From Sandarakinorhabdus sp. AAP62 (GTDB taxonomy: Bacteria > Pseudomonadota > Alphaproteobacteria > Sphingomonadales > Sphingomonadaceae), in the NCBI RefSeq assembly GCF_000331225.1, contig NZ_ANFY01000008.1, forward strand, positions 1-64,000: 64,000 bases of DNA, read 5' to 3'. Below the pieces are notes generated by a model, which had not been told where the DNA came from, searched no databases, and saw only the letters and a list, made by a program, of their open reading frames with translations. Each line of letters starts with the position of its first letter. Position 1 is the stretch's first letter. This document shows positions 54,294-63,285 of this stretch, in pieces. The position numbers were made by a program, and so were the translations under genes.

Positions 54294-55664
54294 CTAGCGC
54301 GGGTGCTCGTTGTTTTCCCCGTAGGACCGATGGTCATTGCCGCGCTGACCGCCATTTTCAACCGGCGCGCGGCGTGGTTCGGGCCGGGGCTCGGATCGGG
54401 CCTGCGGACGATATTCGGGACGCGGCTGGCCATTGCCTGCGCCCCAGTTCTGCCGCGGGGCACGCGGTTGGGCCTGGGGTTGCGGCGGGCTGGGCAACGC
54501 CATGCCGCCGGCCACCCGATCCGATACCCCGTCGCGCCGTCCGTTCCAGCCGCCATCACCACGATTTTCATTGGCGACGCGTGGCGGCCGGCCATCGGCG
54601 CGCCAATTGCCTTGATTGCCGCCATTCCAGCCGCCGGGAACACCTGGCTGCACGCCATCGCGGCGCTGGCCGTCGCGGTTCCAGCCACCACGCGGCTGGT
54701 TGCCATTCCAGCCGGGCTGTGGCTGGCCCGTCAGATCGCGGCCGATGCGGTCACCCACGCTGCCGGGTTGGCCGCGGCGCGGTTCACCGCGCCAGCCGTC
54801 GCCCCGGTTGTCCCAGCGCCGATCGTCACTCCGGCGGCCATTGTTCCAGCCCGGGTTGTTCCAGCCCGGATTGTTGCGGTTGCCGCCGCTCCAGCCCCGG
54901 TTCCAGCCATTGTTGCCGTTCCAGCCGCGATTGCCGCCATGGCCTGGCGCGCGCCAGCCCCAGTTGCGATCCCATGGCTGGTTCCAGCCCCAATAGGGCG
55001 CATGCTGCCAGCGGCTGCGGCCCCACCAATTGGCGCCGGTGTTCCACGGATAGATGCGGCCGCCAAAGCCGCGCGCATAAAGATTGCCGCGCGGCACCCA
55101 CACCCACGACGGGCCATACCAGCTGTTCCAGCTGTCATAGCCCCAGCCGGAACCAAAGCCGAAGCCGACATTCCAGCTGACGCGCGGCGGGATCGGCGCC
55201 CAGCCCACCACATCATCGGCCTCGCGCCAGGCGACCCAGCTTGGCCCCCAGGTCACATCCGGCACCCATACCCAGCCCACGGCTTCATCAAAGCCCCAGC
55301 GGCCATAATGATCGGTGGCCCAGCCCCAGGGATCGGCCGACAGCCAGAAGCGGTTTTCCAGCCATTGCCCGTTCTGATAGGGGCGCCAGCCGTTCGGCGC
55401 ATTGGGCACGAACACCAGGCCCCACTGCGGCGATTGCAGCCAGCGGCCATGCAAGCTGAGCGGCTGGCGGAACACGTCGATGCTGGGCACGTCTTCCGGG
55501 CCCCACTGGGCGCCGGGCTGCGCCGGCCAATCGGTGGCATAACCGCCCATCACCGGCTGGTAGCCCGATGGGTAGCTGGGCGCGACGCCCGAGGCGTAAT
55601 CGGGATAGGCGCAGCCCGCCAGCGTGGCAGCCAGCAGCAGCAGGACCGAACGGGGGAGTGACAC
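54294..55664 (-). CDS. DUF6600-like lipoprotein with Trp/Asn/Gly-rich tail
   Basis: A 456-residue protein with a lipoprotein signal (VLLLLAATLAGCAYP, lipobox LAGC). Residues about 60-215 have repeated Trp-Gly-Tyr motifs as in DUF6600 (GQWLENRFWLSADPWGWATD, HYGRWGFDEAVGWVWVPDV, SWVAWREADDVVGW). The rest is low-complexity (WNNPGWNNGRR, GGWNRDGQRR), rich in W, N, G, R, and P and probably disordered. Probably anchored to the outer membrane on its periplasmic side; function unknown. A long antisense frame here is an artefact of composition. Confidence 0.85.
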   Translation of the reverse strand: MSLPRSVLLLLAATLAGCAYPDYASGVAPSYPSGYQPVMGGYATDWPAQPGAQWGPEDVPSIDVFRQPLSLHGRWLQSPQWGLVFVPNAPNGWRPYQNGQWLENRFWLSADPWGWATDHYGRWGFDEAVGWVWVPDVTWGPSWVAWREADDVVGWAPIPPRVSWNVGFGFGSGWGYDSWNSWYGPSWVWVPRGNLYARGFGGRIYPWNTGANWWGRSRWQHAPYWGWNQPWDRNWGWRAPGHGGNRGWNGNNGWNRGWSGGNRNNPGWNNPGWNNGRRSDDRRWDNRGDGWRGEPRRGQPGSVGDRIGRDLTGQPQPGWNGNQPRGGWNRDGQRRDGVQPGVPGGWNGGNQGNWRADGRPPRVANENRGDGGWNGRRDGVSDRVAGGMALPSPPQPQAQPRAPRQNWGAGNGQPRPEYRPQARSEPRPEPRRAPVENGGQRGNDHRSYGENNEHPR

Positions 55665-55742
55665 AGGCGACGCCTTTCACAGGAGATCGACCATCCAGTC
55701 GCACCCGCCGGCTTTCGGAATGCTGAATATTGCGAAAATATT

Positions 55743-56744
55743 TCAGCGCGGGATCTTGGCCTCCATCACGCATTCGCCGCCGGTGGGCAAGGGCCCGGCG
55801 CGCAGCAGGCGGATGGCATAGGGGGCCATGCCGCCATTGTCGTGGCCCACGTCAGGCACCAGTGCGCAGCTCCAGCCGAAACGCACGCCGGCCTGTTTTG
55901 CCGCATCCTGGGCGGCAGCATAGAAGGCCTTGCCACGCGCCAGCCGGTGCGGGCCCTGCGCCATGGCTTCGGGCTGGCGCGGCAGGCTGGGATAGTTTGG
56001 ATCATTGTCGGCCGTGCCCTGCATGATCAGCATCGGCGAGGCAAAGGCCCGTTCCGGCTGCCACAGGCCGGGCGGCAGATTGCCCACCCCGAACGGCCAG
56101 CGATTGCGGCCGCTTGGCCAGGTATAGCTGCCGCTGTTGGCCGAGATCGCCCGGCTCATCTTCTGGCCAAAGCCGAGCATGACAAAGCGGTGGACGAACT
56201 GCGCGCCCGCCGAATGGCCGAACAGCACATAGTCTTTCGCGGTCAGCTTCTCGCGGGCCACCACCCGGTCGAAGATGACGTCGATCGCGGAATAGCTCCA
56301 TGCCGAACGTGGCCGCAGGCTGCCATCGATGGCAAACATCGCGCCATAGCTGTAATTGTCGTTGGTGGGGAAACCGCCCTTGGTGAATTCCGGCACCACC
56401 ACGATCAGGCCTTCGCGCGTCGCCATGTTCACCCATTCGGCAACATAGCGATCGGCATCGCGGCCAACGCCGTGCATGACGAACATCACCGGTGCATCGG
56501 GCGCTGCGGTGGCCGGGCGCAGCACCCACACCGGGATCGGCGGGCCGCCCCAATCGGCCACTTCAAAGCGGCTGACGCCGGCGGCCGCCAACACCGCCGG
56601 CACCCGGGCGATGCCGGCCACCGGCACCCGCTGCGCCACCGGCTGCTGGGCGAAATCGCGGATCAGCGCATCCACCTCCGGCTGGGCAGCGGCAAGTGGG
56701 GCAGCGGCCATTGCGGCGAGCAGGGCAGACAAGCGGATCATCAC
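55743..56744 (-). CDS. Secreted alpha/beta hydrolase (esterase)
   Basis: A 333-residue exported hydrolase with a signal peptide (MMIRLSALLAAMAAAPLAAA). VMFVMHGVGRDADRYVAEW, VLFGHSAGAQFVHRFVM (GHSAG nucleophile), and VPDVGHDNGGM (His) give the triad. It resembles the poly-hydroxybutyrate depolymerase / LpqC side of the fold, but the substrate is unknown. It is the last gene of the symporter-TonB receptor-M14 run, 8 bases after the carboxypeptidase. Confidence 0.87.
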   Translation of the reverse strand: MMIRLSALLAAMAAAPLAAAQPEVDALIRDFAQQPVAQRVPVAGIARVPAVLAAAGVSRFEVADWGGPPIPVWVLRPATAAPDAPVMFVMHGVGRDADRYVAEWVNMATREGLIVVVPEFTKGGFPTNDNYSYGAMFAIDGSLRPRSAWSYSAIDVIFDRVVAREKLTAKDYVLFGHSAGAQFVHRFVMLGFGQKMSRAISANSGSYTWPSGRNRWPFGVGNLPPGLWQPERAFASPMLIMQGTADNDPNYPSLPRQPEAMAQGPHRLARGKAFYAAAQDAAKQAGVRFGWSCALVPDVGHDNGGMAPYAIRLLRAGPLPTGGECVMEAKIPR

Positions 56745-56752
56745 GGGTTCCT

Positions 56753-57943
56753 TCAGCGGGCGGCCGCCATAAGCGCCTGGGCAGCGGCGGTGGCAAGGTG
56801 GTTGGTGCGTGTCGTGGGGCTGTCGTCACCCACTTCCCAGGTCAGGGCGCCCACGCCGAACTGGTCGCGCGCCCAGCTTTTCAGCACGCCATTGCCGGGA
56901 TTGTGCGCCCGATCAATGCGGATATCGGCGCCGGCCAGATCGCCGGTAATGGCCTGCAACATGGCTTCGCCCAGATCGGCCCCGGTGGGCTGCGGCGGCG
57001 CATAGACGACATCGCGGAAGGTGGAATGGAAATCGATCACGGCCAATATGGGGCCGCGGGCGGCTTCGGCGGTGATGGCGGCGCCCAGCGCGCGGGTTTC
57101 GGGCTGGGTGAACGGGCCCCAATCACGGTTGAGATCAACGCCGCCCAGATTGTGCCGCCAATGGCCCATCGCGAAACCATCGGGATTGGCCAGCGGCACG
57201 ATCATCAGCGCATGGCGGCGGCGGAAGGCGCGCGCCGCACGGCTGGGGCCAAGCAGCACATCGGTGAAGCGGGCAAAGGCCTGCGGCCCGCTGGTTTCGG
57301 GCGGGTGCTGGCGGGTGATGATGACGATCGTGCCGCGCGCCTTGGCCGGGCGGTGAAGATAGACCGCGAGCGGCCGGCGGGCGATGCTGTGGCCGGCATC
57401 GGCGCGGATCAGCTGGCCGGCGCGCACCCGCGCTTCGAACGGGGCCAGCACATCGTCGCTGCGTTCCGGCGGCTGGGCGATCAGCAGGCGGGTGCGGGCC
57501 GGCGGCAGACGGATGGTGACCGAATGCTGATCGGTGGGCACCGTCACGGCCTGCGGATCAAGGCGAACGGCCGGTGCGCCCGGTTCCGCCGTCCACGGCG
57601 CATAGCGGTGGCGGCTGTCACCATAATGCAGGGTGACGATGGTGGATGCCGGCGCGTCGCTGGCCAGCACCAGGCCATACCAGGGGCTGGGGTTGATCGG
57701 CCTGTTTTCGGGCGCGATGGTCACATGCACATGGCCATCGGCATCGATGCGGCAGGCCGCCGCCGCCGCCCGTTCGAACCCGATGTGCACGCGCCGGCCA
57801 CTGCCAGCGCACAACGGCGCCGAGGCGGTGGCGGCGGTGAACCAGGCCGGCGACAGGGCGGCTTCGGCCGCCAATGCCGGCAGCGGCACCGCCAGGACAG
57901 CCAACAGGCTGACCCATCCTGCCGCCGCCACCGGCATGTTCAT
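56753..57943 (-). CDS. Secreted M14-family zinc carboxypeptidase
   Basis: A 396-residue exported peptidase. Signal peptide at WVSLLAVLAVPLPALAAEA; an N-terminal beta domain of about 150 residues; then the M14 catalytic domain with RQHPPETSG (H-x2-E zinc ligands), MGHWRHNLGGVDLNRDWG, IDFHST (third zinc ligand His) and LTWEVGDDSP (catalytic Glu). The layout matches cytosolic-carboxypeptidase-like (M14D) proteins. It shares one base with the TonB receptor stop, so peptide trimming and uptake are likely linked. Confidence 0.9.
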   Translation of the reverse strand: MNMPVAAAGWVSLLAVLAVPLPALAAEAALSPAWFTAATASAPLCAGSGRRVHIGFERAAAAACRIDADGHVHVTIAPENRPINPSPWYGLVLASDAPASTIVTLHYGDSRHRYAPWTAEPGAPAVRLDPQAVTVPTDQHSVTIRLPPARTRLLIAQPPERSDDVLAPFEARVRAGQLIRADAGHSIARRPLAVYLHRPAKARGTIVIITRQHPPETSGPQAFARFTDVLLGPSRAARAFRRRHALMIVPLANPDGFAMGHWRHNLGGVDLNRDWGPFTQPETRALGAAITAEAARGPILAVIDFHSTFRDVVYAPPQPTGADLGEAMLQAITGDLAGADIRIDRAHNPGNGVLKSWARDQFGVGALTWEVGDDSPTTRTNHLATAAAQALMAAAR

Positions 57944-60900
57944 CAGAAGGTGCCGCGCAGCTGCACGTAGAGTTCGCGGCCCTTCAGCTGGTGATAATCC
58001 GGGCGATAACCCAGCGATTCATCCACCAGCGGCGGGGCGGTATCGAGCACGTTGTTCACGCCCAGCCGCAGCCGCACATTCTGGCCCTTGGCGATCTTCA
58101 GGCGATAATCGGCAAACAGGTTGACGCGCCAATCTTCCTTCACCTGCCAGAACTGGGTGACGCCATTCACCGTGATATCGGCGTTGGTGTCGGTGAAGCC
58201 GGCGACATAGCGCACCGAGCCGCCCAGGGCGACGTCGCCCAGATCCCAGCCCCAGGTCGTGCTGGCGCGCCAGCGCGGATTGCCGTCCAGCCGCACGCGG
58301 TTGACTTCGAGGATGGTGAAATCGGTGCCGAAGGCGCTGTTGCCATTGCCCGCCAGCGAATTCAGCAGTTCGTTGCGCTCCACATCCAGCGTCATCAGGT
58401 AGGTGGCTTCGATGTTGAGGCGGAAATCGCCCAGCTTGCCCCAGTCGAACGCCATGTTGAGGCTGAAATCGAAACCGTCGGCCACCTGCTTGTCGAGGTT
58501 GATGTAGGGATCGCGGATGAACTGCACGGCACCGGCAGCCTGGCGCTGGTCATTCGGGTTGGCCAGGTTCCAGGCGGCAAAGGCGGCGAGATCCTCGGTG
58601 GTGGCATTGGCGCGCACCACGTTGGGGTTGCTGCGGCCCTGCTTGCGTTCGAGGAAATCGAGCGCCAGCGCTTCACGGTCACCAAAGGCGCCGATCACGC
58701 CGGTCTGTTCGAAGCGCCAGTAATCGACGCTGAACACGAAGCGCTTGACCGTCGGGCTGTTGAACAGCTTGCCGGCATCAAGCACACCGCCGACGACGAT
58801 TGTCTTGGTATCCTCGTTCAGCAGATTGGGGTTGGATGTGCGCACCGACGGCACATAGGCATCGCCGGTGGACGCCGGATCGCCGGTCACGGCCGAACGC
58901 CAGTAATCTTCCACACCCAGGTTGAGGCGCGAGATGTCGCCGCGGTTCAGCTGCACCATGTTGGGTACGCGGAAGCCTTCGGAATAGGCGGCGCGCAGGT
59001 TGAAGGCGCGCACCGGGAACCAGCTCAGCGCCACCTTGGGCTTCACCGCGCCATCCTTGATGTCGTCGAAATATTCGCCGCGCACCGCCAGCTGCAGGTT
59101 CAGCTTGTTGTAGAAGACGCCGTCATTGCCTTCGATCAGCGGCACCAGCGCTTCGGCAAAGCCGGCATAGACATTGCGGCTGGCCGAACTGTCGTTGGTG
59201 GGGCTGACGCCAACCACATCCGATCGGCCCGACACGTTGGCGGTGTTGAAGATGATGGTGCCATCCAGGCGCGGATCGCGATCTTCGGTATAGCTTTCGC
59301 GCCGCCATTCGACGCCGGCCGCGATCCCGATCGGCCCGGCCCACAGATCAAAGGCATTGGCGTTGGAAATGCGGAAATCGCCGGTGGTCAGTGTCGTCTT
59401 GCCGCTGTTCAGGCTGGAAATGCGCACCCGGTCCCACTGGGCCTGGGTGTTGGCATTGGGGCCGCCGAACGGGTTGATGGCATCGGGCGTCGATTTGGCC
59501 AGTTCCGCCTGCAGCAGCGTCTTCGACAGGCGGTTGCTTTCCTCGTCGGTCGTCTTGTTGGAGCTGTTGGCGATGGCGCCTTCCCAATCCCAGTTGCCGA
59601 TCTGGCCGCGCAGGCCGGCCATCACGCGATAGGTGCTGGTATCGGTGGAGATGAAGCGCGGGCCCAGATCGGTGGGGCGCCAGTTCTGCAGCAGCACGTC
59701 CACACCGCCGGCCGGGGCATCGGTGGTGTTGAGGCCGGGCAGGCGGTTGGGGCTGCCCACCGCGCCGAAGGGGTTCCAATAGTTGCTGGCCGGAATGATC
59801 AGGAAGGCGAGGCCGGAATCGAGCGGCTGGGTGGCGCGATTGCCGTCGGTGGTGGCCTTGTAATACAGGCCTTCGGCGAAGAACTCGATGCCGCTGGCGA
59901 ATTCATGTTCGAACTGGCTGTAGATGTTGATGCGGGTGGCATCGGTGATCAGCTGGCGACCGCGCGCCGACACCGGATCATTGCCGATGAACACGCCTTC
60001 GCCGCGCGCGTTGTTGGGCTGGTTGGCATTGAAATCAAAGCGCAGGCCGGTGTCCAGCGTGGCATCATCAAGGCCCATGCAGCCGCCGGGGCGTTCGCCC
60101 AGCGTGGCGCGCGTGCCGGAAAACTGGCAGGGCTGGATGTGGAACACGCCGCTCGTGCTGGTCAGGGTCGTGCTGCCCTGGCGGATGCGGCGGCCAACGA
60201 AGACATTCTGCGAATTGATCGCGCCGGTCTGGAACTGGCCGAACGGCGACGAGGTGGAGGTGTTGCGGAAATCGGTGGTGGTGGTGCCGAACGGATCGTC
60301 ACCCAGCACGCCACGCTTGTCCACGGTGTTGAACTGCGGGCCCAGTTCGCTGGCATACAGGCCGGTACGCTCGAAATAGCCGCCGGTGAACATCAGCCGG
60401 GTGCGGCCTTCGTTGAACTTGAAGCCAAAGGCGACATCGCCCTGGAATTCCTGGCTGCCCGTGCCTTCGACACCGGAATAGCGCAGCGTGGCGCGCAGAC
60501 GATCGAAATTGGCATCGAGGATGGTGTTGACGACGCCCGCCGTCGCATCGGAGCCATAGAGCGCCGAGGCACCGTCGCGCAGCACTTCGACGCGATCGAT
60601 GCCGGCGGCCGGGAAGGCATTGACGTTGGTGATCTGGCGCGGGGTCGAACCGATATCCTGGTTCACCGCGTGGGCGGCAATGCGGCGGCCATTGAGCAGC
60701 ACCAGCGTATTGCCGGTGCCCAGGCCGCGCAGGTTGATGGTGGCGACGTCGCCGCGCGCATCATTGGGGCCATCGGCGGCACCGTTGATTTCGGCGGCGC
60801 CAGCCTGGGCAATGTTTTCAAAGATTTCGCCGGTGGAGTTCACACCGAAGGCGGCGATATCGTCGGCATTGAGGATGGTGACCGCCAGCGCGCCGCTGTC

Positions 60901-61047
60901 CGACGCGCCCTTGATGTTGGAGCCGGTGACGACGATCAGCTCCTCTTCCCTGGGCGCGGCCGCAGTGTCGGCCGCCTGGGCCAGTGCCGGGCCGGCGAGC
61001 AGGGCGATGGTGAGGGCAGCAAGGCTGCAGGAGGCAGTGATCTTCAT
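57943..61047 (-). CDS. TonB-dependent outer-membrane receptor
   Basis: A 1034-residue receptor. Signal peptide MKITASCSLAALTIALLAGP; TonB-box-like EELIVVTGSNIKG; plug domain about residues 35-175 with ATINLRGLGTGNTLVLLNGR and VEVLRDGASALYGSDATAGV; then a 22-strand barrel ending in LYVQLRGTF with a terminal Phe. The oar/large-receptor style suggests a peptide or polymer substrate. AAGGGGACC precedes the ATG. Placed between a dicarboxylate-type symporter and a carboxypeptidase. Confidence 0.95.
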   Translation of the reverse strand: MKITASCSLAALTIALLAGPALAQAADTAAAPREEELIVVTGSNIKGASDSGALAVTILNADDIAAFGVNSTGEIFENIAQAGAAEINGAADGPNDARGDVATINLRGLGTGNTLVLLNGRRIAAHAVNQDIGSTPRQITNVNAFPAAGIDRVEVLRDGASALYGSDATAGVVNTILDANFDRLRATLRYSGVEGTGSQEFQGDVAFGFKFNEGRTRLMFTGGYFERTGLYASELGPQFNTVDKRGVLGDDPFGTTTTDFRNTSTSSPFGQFQTGAINSQNVFVGRRIRQGSTTLTSTSGVFHIQPCQFSGTRATLGERPGGCMGLDDATLDTGLRFDFNANQPNNARGEGVFIGNDPVSARGRQLITDATRINIYSQFEHEFASGIEFFAEGLYYKATTDGNRATQPLDSGLAFLIIPASNYWNPFGAVGSPNRLPGLNTTDAPAGGVDVLLQNWRPTDLGPRFISTDTSTYRVMAGLRGQIGNWDWEGAIANSSNKTTDEESNRLSKTLLQAELAKSTPDAINPFGGPNANTQAQWDRVRISSLNSGKTTLTTGDFRISNANAFDLWAGPIGIAAGVEWRRESYTEDRDPRLDGTIIFNTANVSGRSDVVGVSPTNDSSASRNVYAGFAEALVPLIEGNDGVFYNKLNLQLAVRGEYFDDIKDGAVKPKVALSWFPVRAFNLRAAYSEGFRVPNMVQLNRGDISRLNLGVEDYWRSAVTGDPASTGDAYVPSVRTSNPNLLNEDTKTIVVGGVLDAGKLFNSPTVKRFVFSVDYWRFEQTGVIGAFGDREALALDFLERKQGRSNPNVVRANATTEDLAAFAAWNLANPNDQRQAAGAVQFIRDPYINLDKQVADGFDFSLNMAFDWGKLGDFRLNIEATYLMTLDVERNELLNSLAGNGNSAFGTDFTILEVNRVRLDGNPRWRASTTWGWDLGDVALGGSVRYVAGFTDTNADITVNGVTQFWQVKEDWRVNLFADYRLKIAKGQNVRLRLGVNNVLDTAPPLVDESLGYRPDYHQLKGRELYVQLRGTF

Positions 61048-61073
61048 GGTCGGGTCCCCTTGTTGTGCTCTTA

Positions 61074-62345
61074 TCAGTCTGGATCGGCTTCCGGCCCCGG
61101 ATTGGCGATGTCGGGCCCGAATTTGTGGTGGGTGAAAACGGCGGAAAACTGGTCTTCGTTGATGGATTTTTCCCAGCGCGAGACGACGATGGTGGCCACG
61201 GCATTGCCGATGAAATTGGTCAGCGCCCGGCATTCCGACATGAAGCGATCAATGCCCAGGATCAGCGCCATGCCGGCGATCGGCACGCTGGGGACGATCG
61301 ACAGCGTGGCAGCCAGGGTGATGAAACCGGCGCCGGTGACGCCTGCTGCGCCCTTGGAACTGAGCATGGCGACGCCGAGCAGAAGTAGTTGGTCACCCAG
61401 GCTGAGGGTGATGCCGGTGGCCTGCGCGATGAACAGTGCCGCCAGCGTCATGTAGATGTTGGTGCCATCGAGGTTGAAGCTGTAGCCGGTGGGCACCACC
61501 AGCCCCACGATGGGCCGCGGGCAGCCGGCGCGTTCCATCTTGTCCATCAGGCTGGGCAGCGCGCTTTCGGAACTGGAGGTGCCGAGCACCAGCAGCAGCT
61601 CGGCCTTCAGATAGCGGATCAAGGTGAAGATCGAGAAGCCGGCTCCACGTGCCACCAGCCCCAGCACGATGATGACGAACAGCAACGAGGTGAGATAGAA
61701 GGTGGCGACCAGCGCCGCCAGATTGGCGATGGAACCGATGCCATATTTGCCAATGGTGAAGGCAAAGGCCCCGAATGCCCCGATCGGCGCTGCCCGCATG
61801 AAGATCGCCACCAGCCGGAACAGGCCGGCGCCCAGCGCCTCGAACAGCCGCACCACCGGCCGCGCCGCTTCGCCCGCCGTGGCCAGCGCGATACCGAAGC
61901 TGATGGCGAGGAACAGTACCTGCAGCAGATTGCCGTCCACGAAGGCGCCAGCCATGGTTTCGGGAATGATCCCCAGCAGGAAGCTGACGATGGTCTGGTC
62001 CTTGGCCTTCTTCACATAATCATTGACCGCGCCCGTCTCCAGCGTGGCCGGATCGATGTTCATGCCGGCGCCGGGCTGCACGACATTGGCGACGATCAGG
62101 CCGACGATCAGCGCGATGGTGGAGAAGAACAGGAAATAGGCAAAGGCCTTGCCGGCAACGCGCCCGACGCTGCCCAGATTGCGCATGCCGGCAATGCCGG
62201 TGACGATGGTGAGGAAGATCACCGGCGCGATGATCAGCTTGACCAGGCGGATGAAGCCATCGCCAAGCGGCTTCAGCGCCACGCCGGTATCCGGCGCAAA
62301 ATGGCCGATCAGGCCGCCAACGATGATGGCAACCAGCACCTGCAC
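61074..62345 (-). CDS. DctA/GltP-type dicarboxylate or amino-acid:cation symporter
   Basis: A 423-residue DAACS-family carrier with eight membrane helices. Signature motifs are [17 protein letters not shown] (hairpin 1), [19 protein letters not shown], and [14 protein letters not shown]. It imports C4-dicarboxylates, glutamate or aspartate with cations across the inner membrane. The GTG at 62345 omits about 15 residues usual before LYVQVLVAI; no ATG, GTG or TTG is in frame just upstream, so the start is uncertain. First gene of the operon with the TonB receptor 26 bases downstream. Confidence 0.9.
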   Translation of the reverse strand: MQVLVAIIVGGLIGHFAPDTGVALKPLGDGFIRLVKLIIAPVIFLTIVTGIAGMRNLGSVGRVAGKAFAYFLFFSTIALIVGLIVANVVQPGAGMNIDPATLETGAVNDYVKKAKDQTIVSFLLGIIPETMAGAFVDGNLLQVLFLAISFGIALATAGEAARPVVRLFEALGAGLFRLVAIFMRAAPIGAFGAFAFTIGKYGIGSIANLAALVATFYLTSLLFVIIVLGLVARGAGFSIFTLIRYLKAELLLVLGTSSSESALPSLMDKMERAGCPRPIVGLVVPTGYSFNLDGTNIYMTLAALFIAQATGITLSLGDQLLLLGVAMLSSKGAAGVTGAGFITLAATLSIVPSVPIAGMALILGIDRFMSECRALTNFIGNAVATIVVSRWEKSINEDQFSAVFTHHKFGPDIANPGPEADPD

Positions 62346-62618
62346 ATAAAGCTGTGCATGGAGCGGCGTCCGCCGCAGCGGCTGCGCCTGTACTGATGGC
62401 CCAAGAGCGATGACTGCGATCCCCCGATCCCGACTAAGATCCAGCAGCCTGGGCTGCGTGATTTTGCCCTCCCTGAAACAACTGGCGTGTCAGCGCAAGG
62501 CTTGCCGCAGGGCCTGGGGTGAAGCATTTCGTGAACGTTGCCAAAACGTCGCAATCCAGCCTTGTTCGCGAGGGCCGGCACGCATGAACGCCCGGCCCTC
62601 GGCCGCGAACCCATCGCT

Positions 62619-63275
62619 TCAGCGCGCGTCGGCAAGCAGGCGTTCGTCGGCTTTCGCATTGGCGGTGCGGGCAAGGGCGCGCAGGCGATCGGGGCTGGCG
62701 GCCGGTCCGCTGAGCGCGGAGACCAGTTCCACCGTGCGCCTTGTGGCCCGGGCATAATCGAACCAGGCGCGGCGCACATGATGGCCCAGTTCGGGGGCAT
62801 AGTCCCACTCGTGCCGTTCCAGCAGCCGCATGGTGGTGGGCGAATGGCGGTCGCAGCTGATGTGGGTGGCCAGGAAGCTGCCGGCCTTCACCTTGATCAG
62901 GCCGGTATTGCCCACCTTGCAGGTCCAGTGCTCGACATCGCGCACCCAGTTTTCGCTGTTGCGCGTCCGCACTTCGGTCACCACGCGAAAATGGGTGCGG
63001 CGACGTGGGCCCATCGGCCACAGATCGTCGGGCGTGCCGATGATGGTGCGCCGGCCTTCGCCGCGCCCGCTGGTCCAGGTGGTGATGGGCAGCACCGGAT
63101 GCATCGGCCGCCAATGGCTGCGCGTGCCAAGGCCGCGCCATTCCACCGATCGGCGGCGGATATCGCGCACCTGTTCGACATGGCCATCGGAATAGATGAA
63201 GGCATCGCCCGGCATCAGCGCCGGCACGGCCGGTGCCATGGCGACCACGGCGGCAGCAGCAAGCAGCATGGTCAT
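62619..63275 (-). CDS. Secreted protein of unknown function
   Basis: A 218-residue protein with a signal peptide (MTMLLAAAAVVAMAPAVPAL). The mature part contains AFIYSDGHVEQVRDI, WVRDVEHWTCKVG and THISCDRHSPTTMRLLERHE, with two cysteines that could form a disulfide. No family is recognised. It follows the S8 protease gene by 10 bases on the same strand and is probably co-transcribed with it. The 273 bases between it and the symporter gene contain no gene I can support. Confidence 0.75.
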   Translation of the reverse strand: MTMLLAAAAVVAMAPAVPALMPGDAFIYSDGHVEQVRDIRRRSVEWRGLGTRSHWRPMHPVLPITTWTSGRGEGRRTIIGTPDDLWPMGPRRRTHFRVVTEVRTRNSENWVRDVEHWTCKVGNTGLIKVKAGSFLATHISCDRHSPTTMRLLERHEWDYAPELGHHVRRAWFDYARATRRTVELVSALSGPAASPDRLRALARTANAKADERLLADAR

Positions 63276-63285
63276 GGCCTGTTGC

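Noticed and set aside
54303-55661. Plus-strand open frame of 452 residues, Ala/Pro-rich
   Set aside because: It mirrors the W/N/G-rich lipoprotein on the other strand; the minus strand has a lipobox and DUF6600 motifs.
57991-61455. Plus-strand open frame of 1154 residues
   Set aside because: It is antisense to the TonB receptor, rich in Ala/Gly/His/Arg with no recognisable motif, and arises from third-position GC bias.
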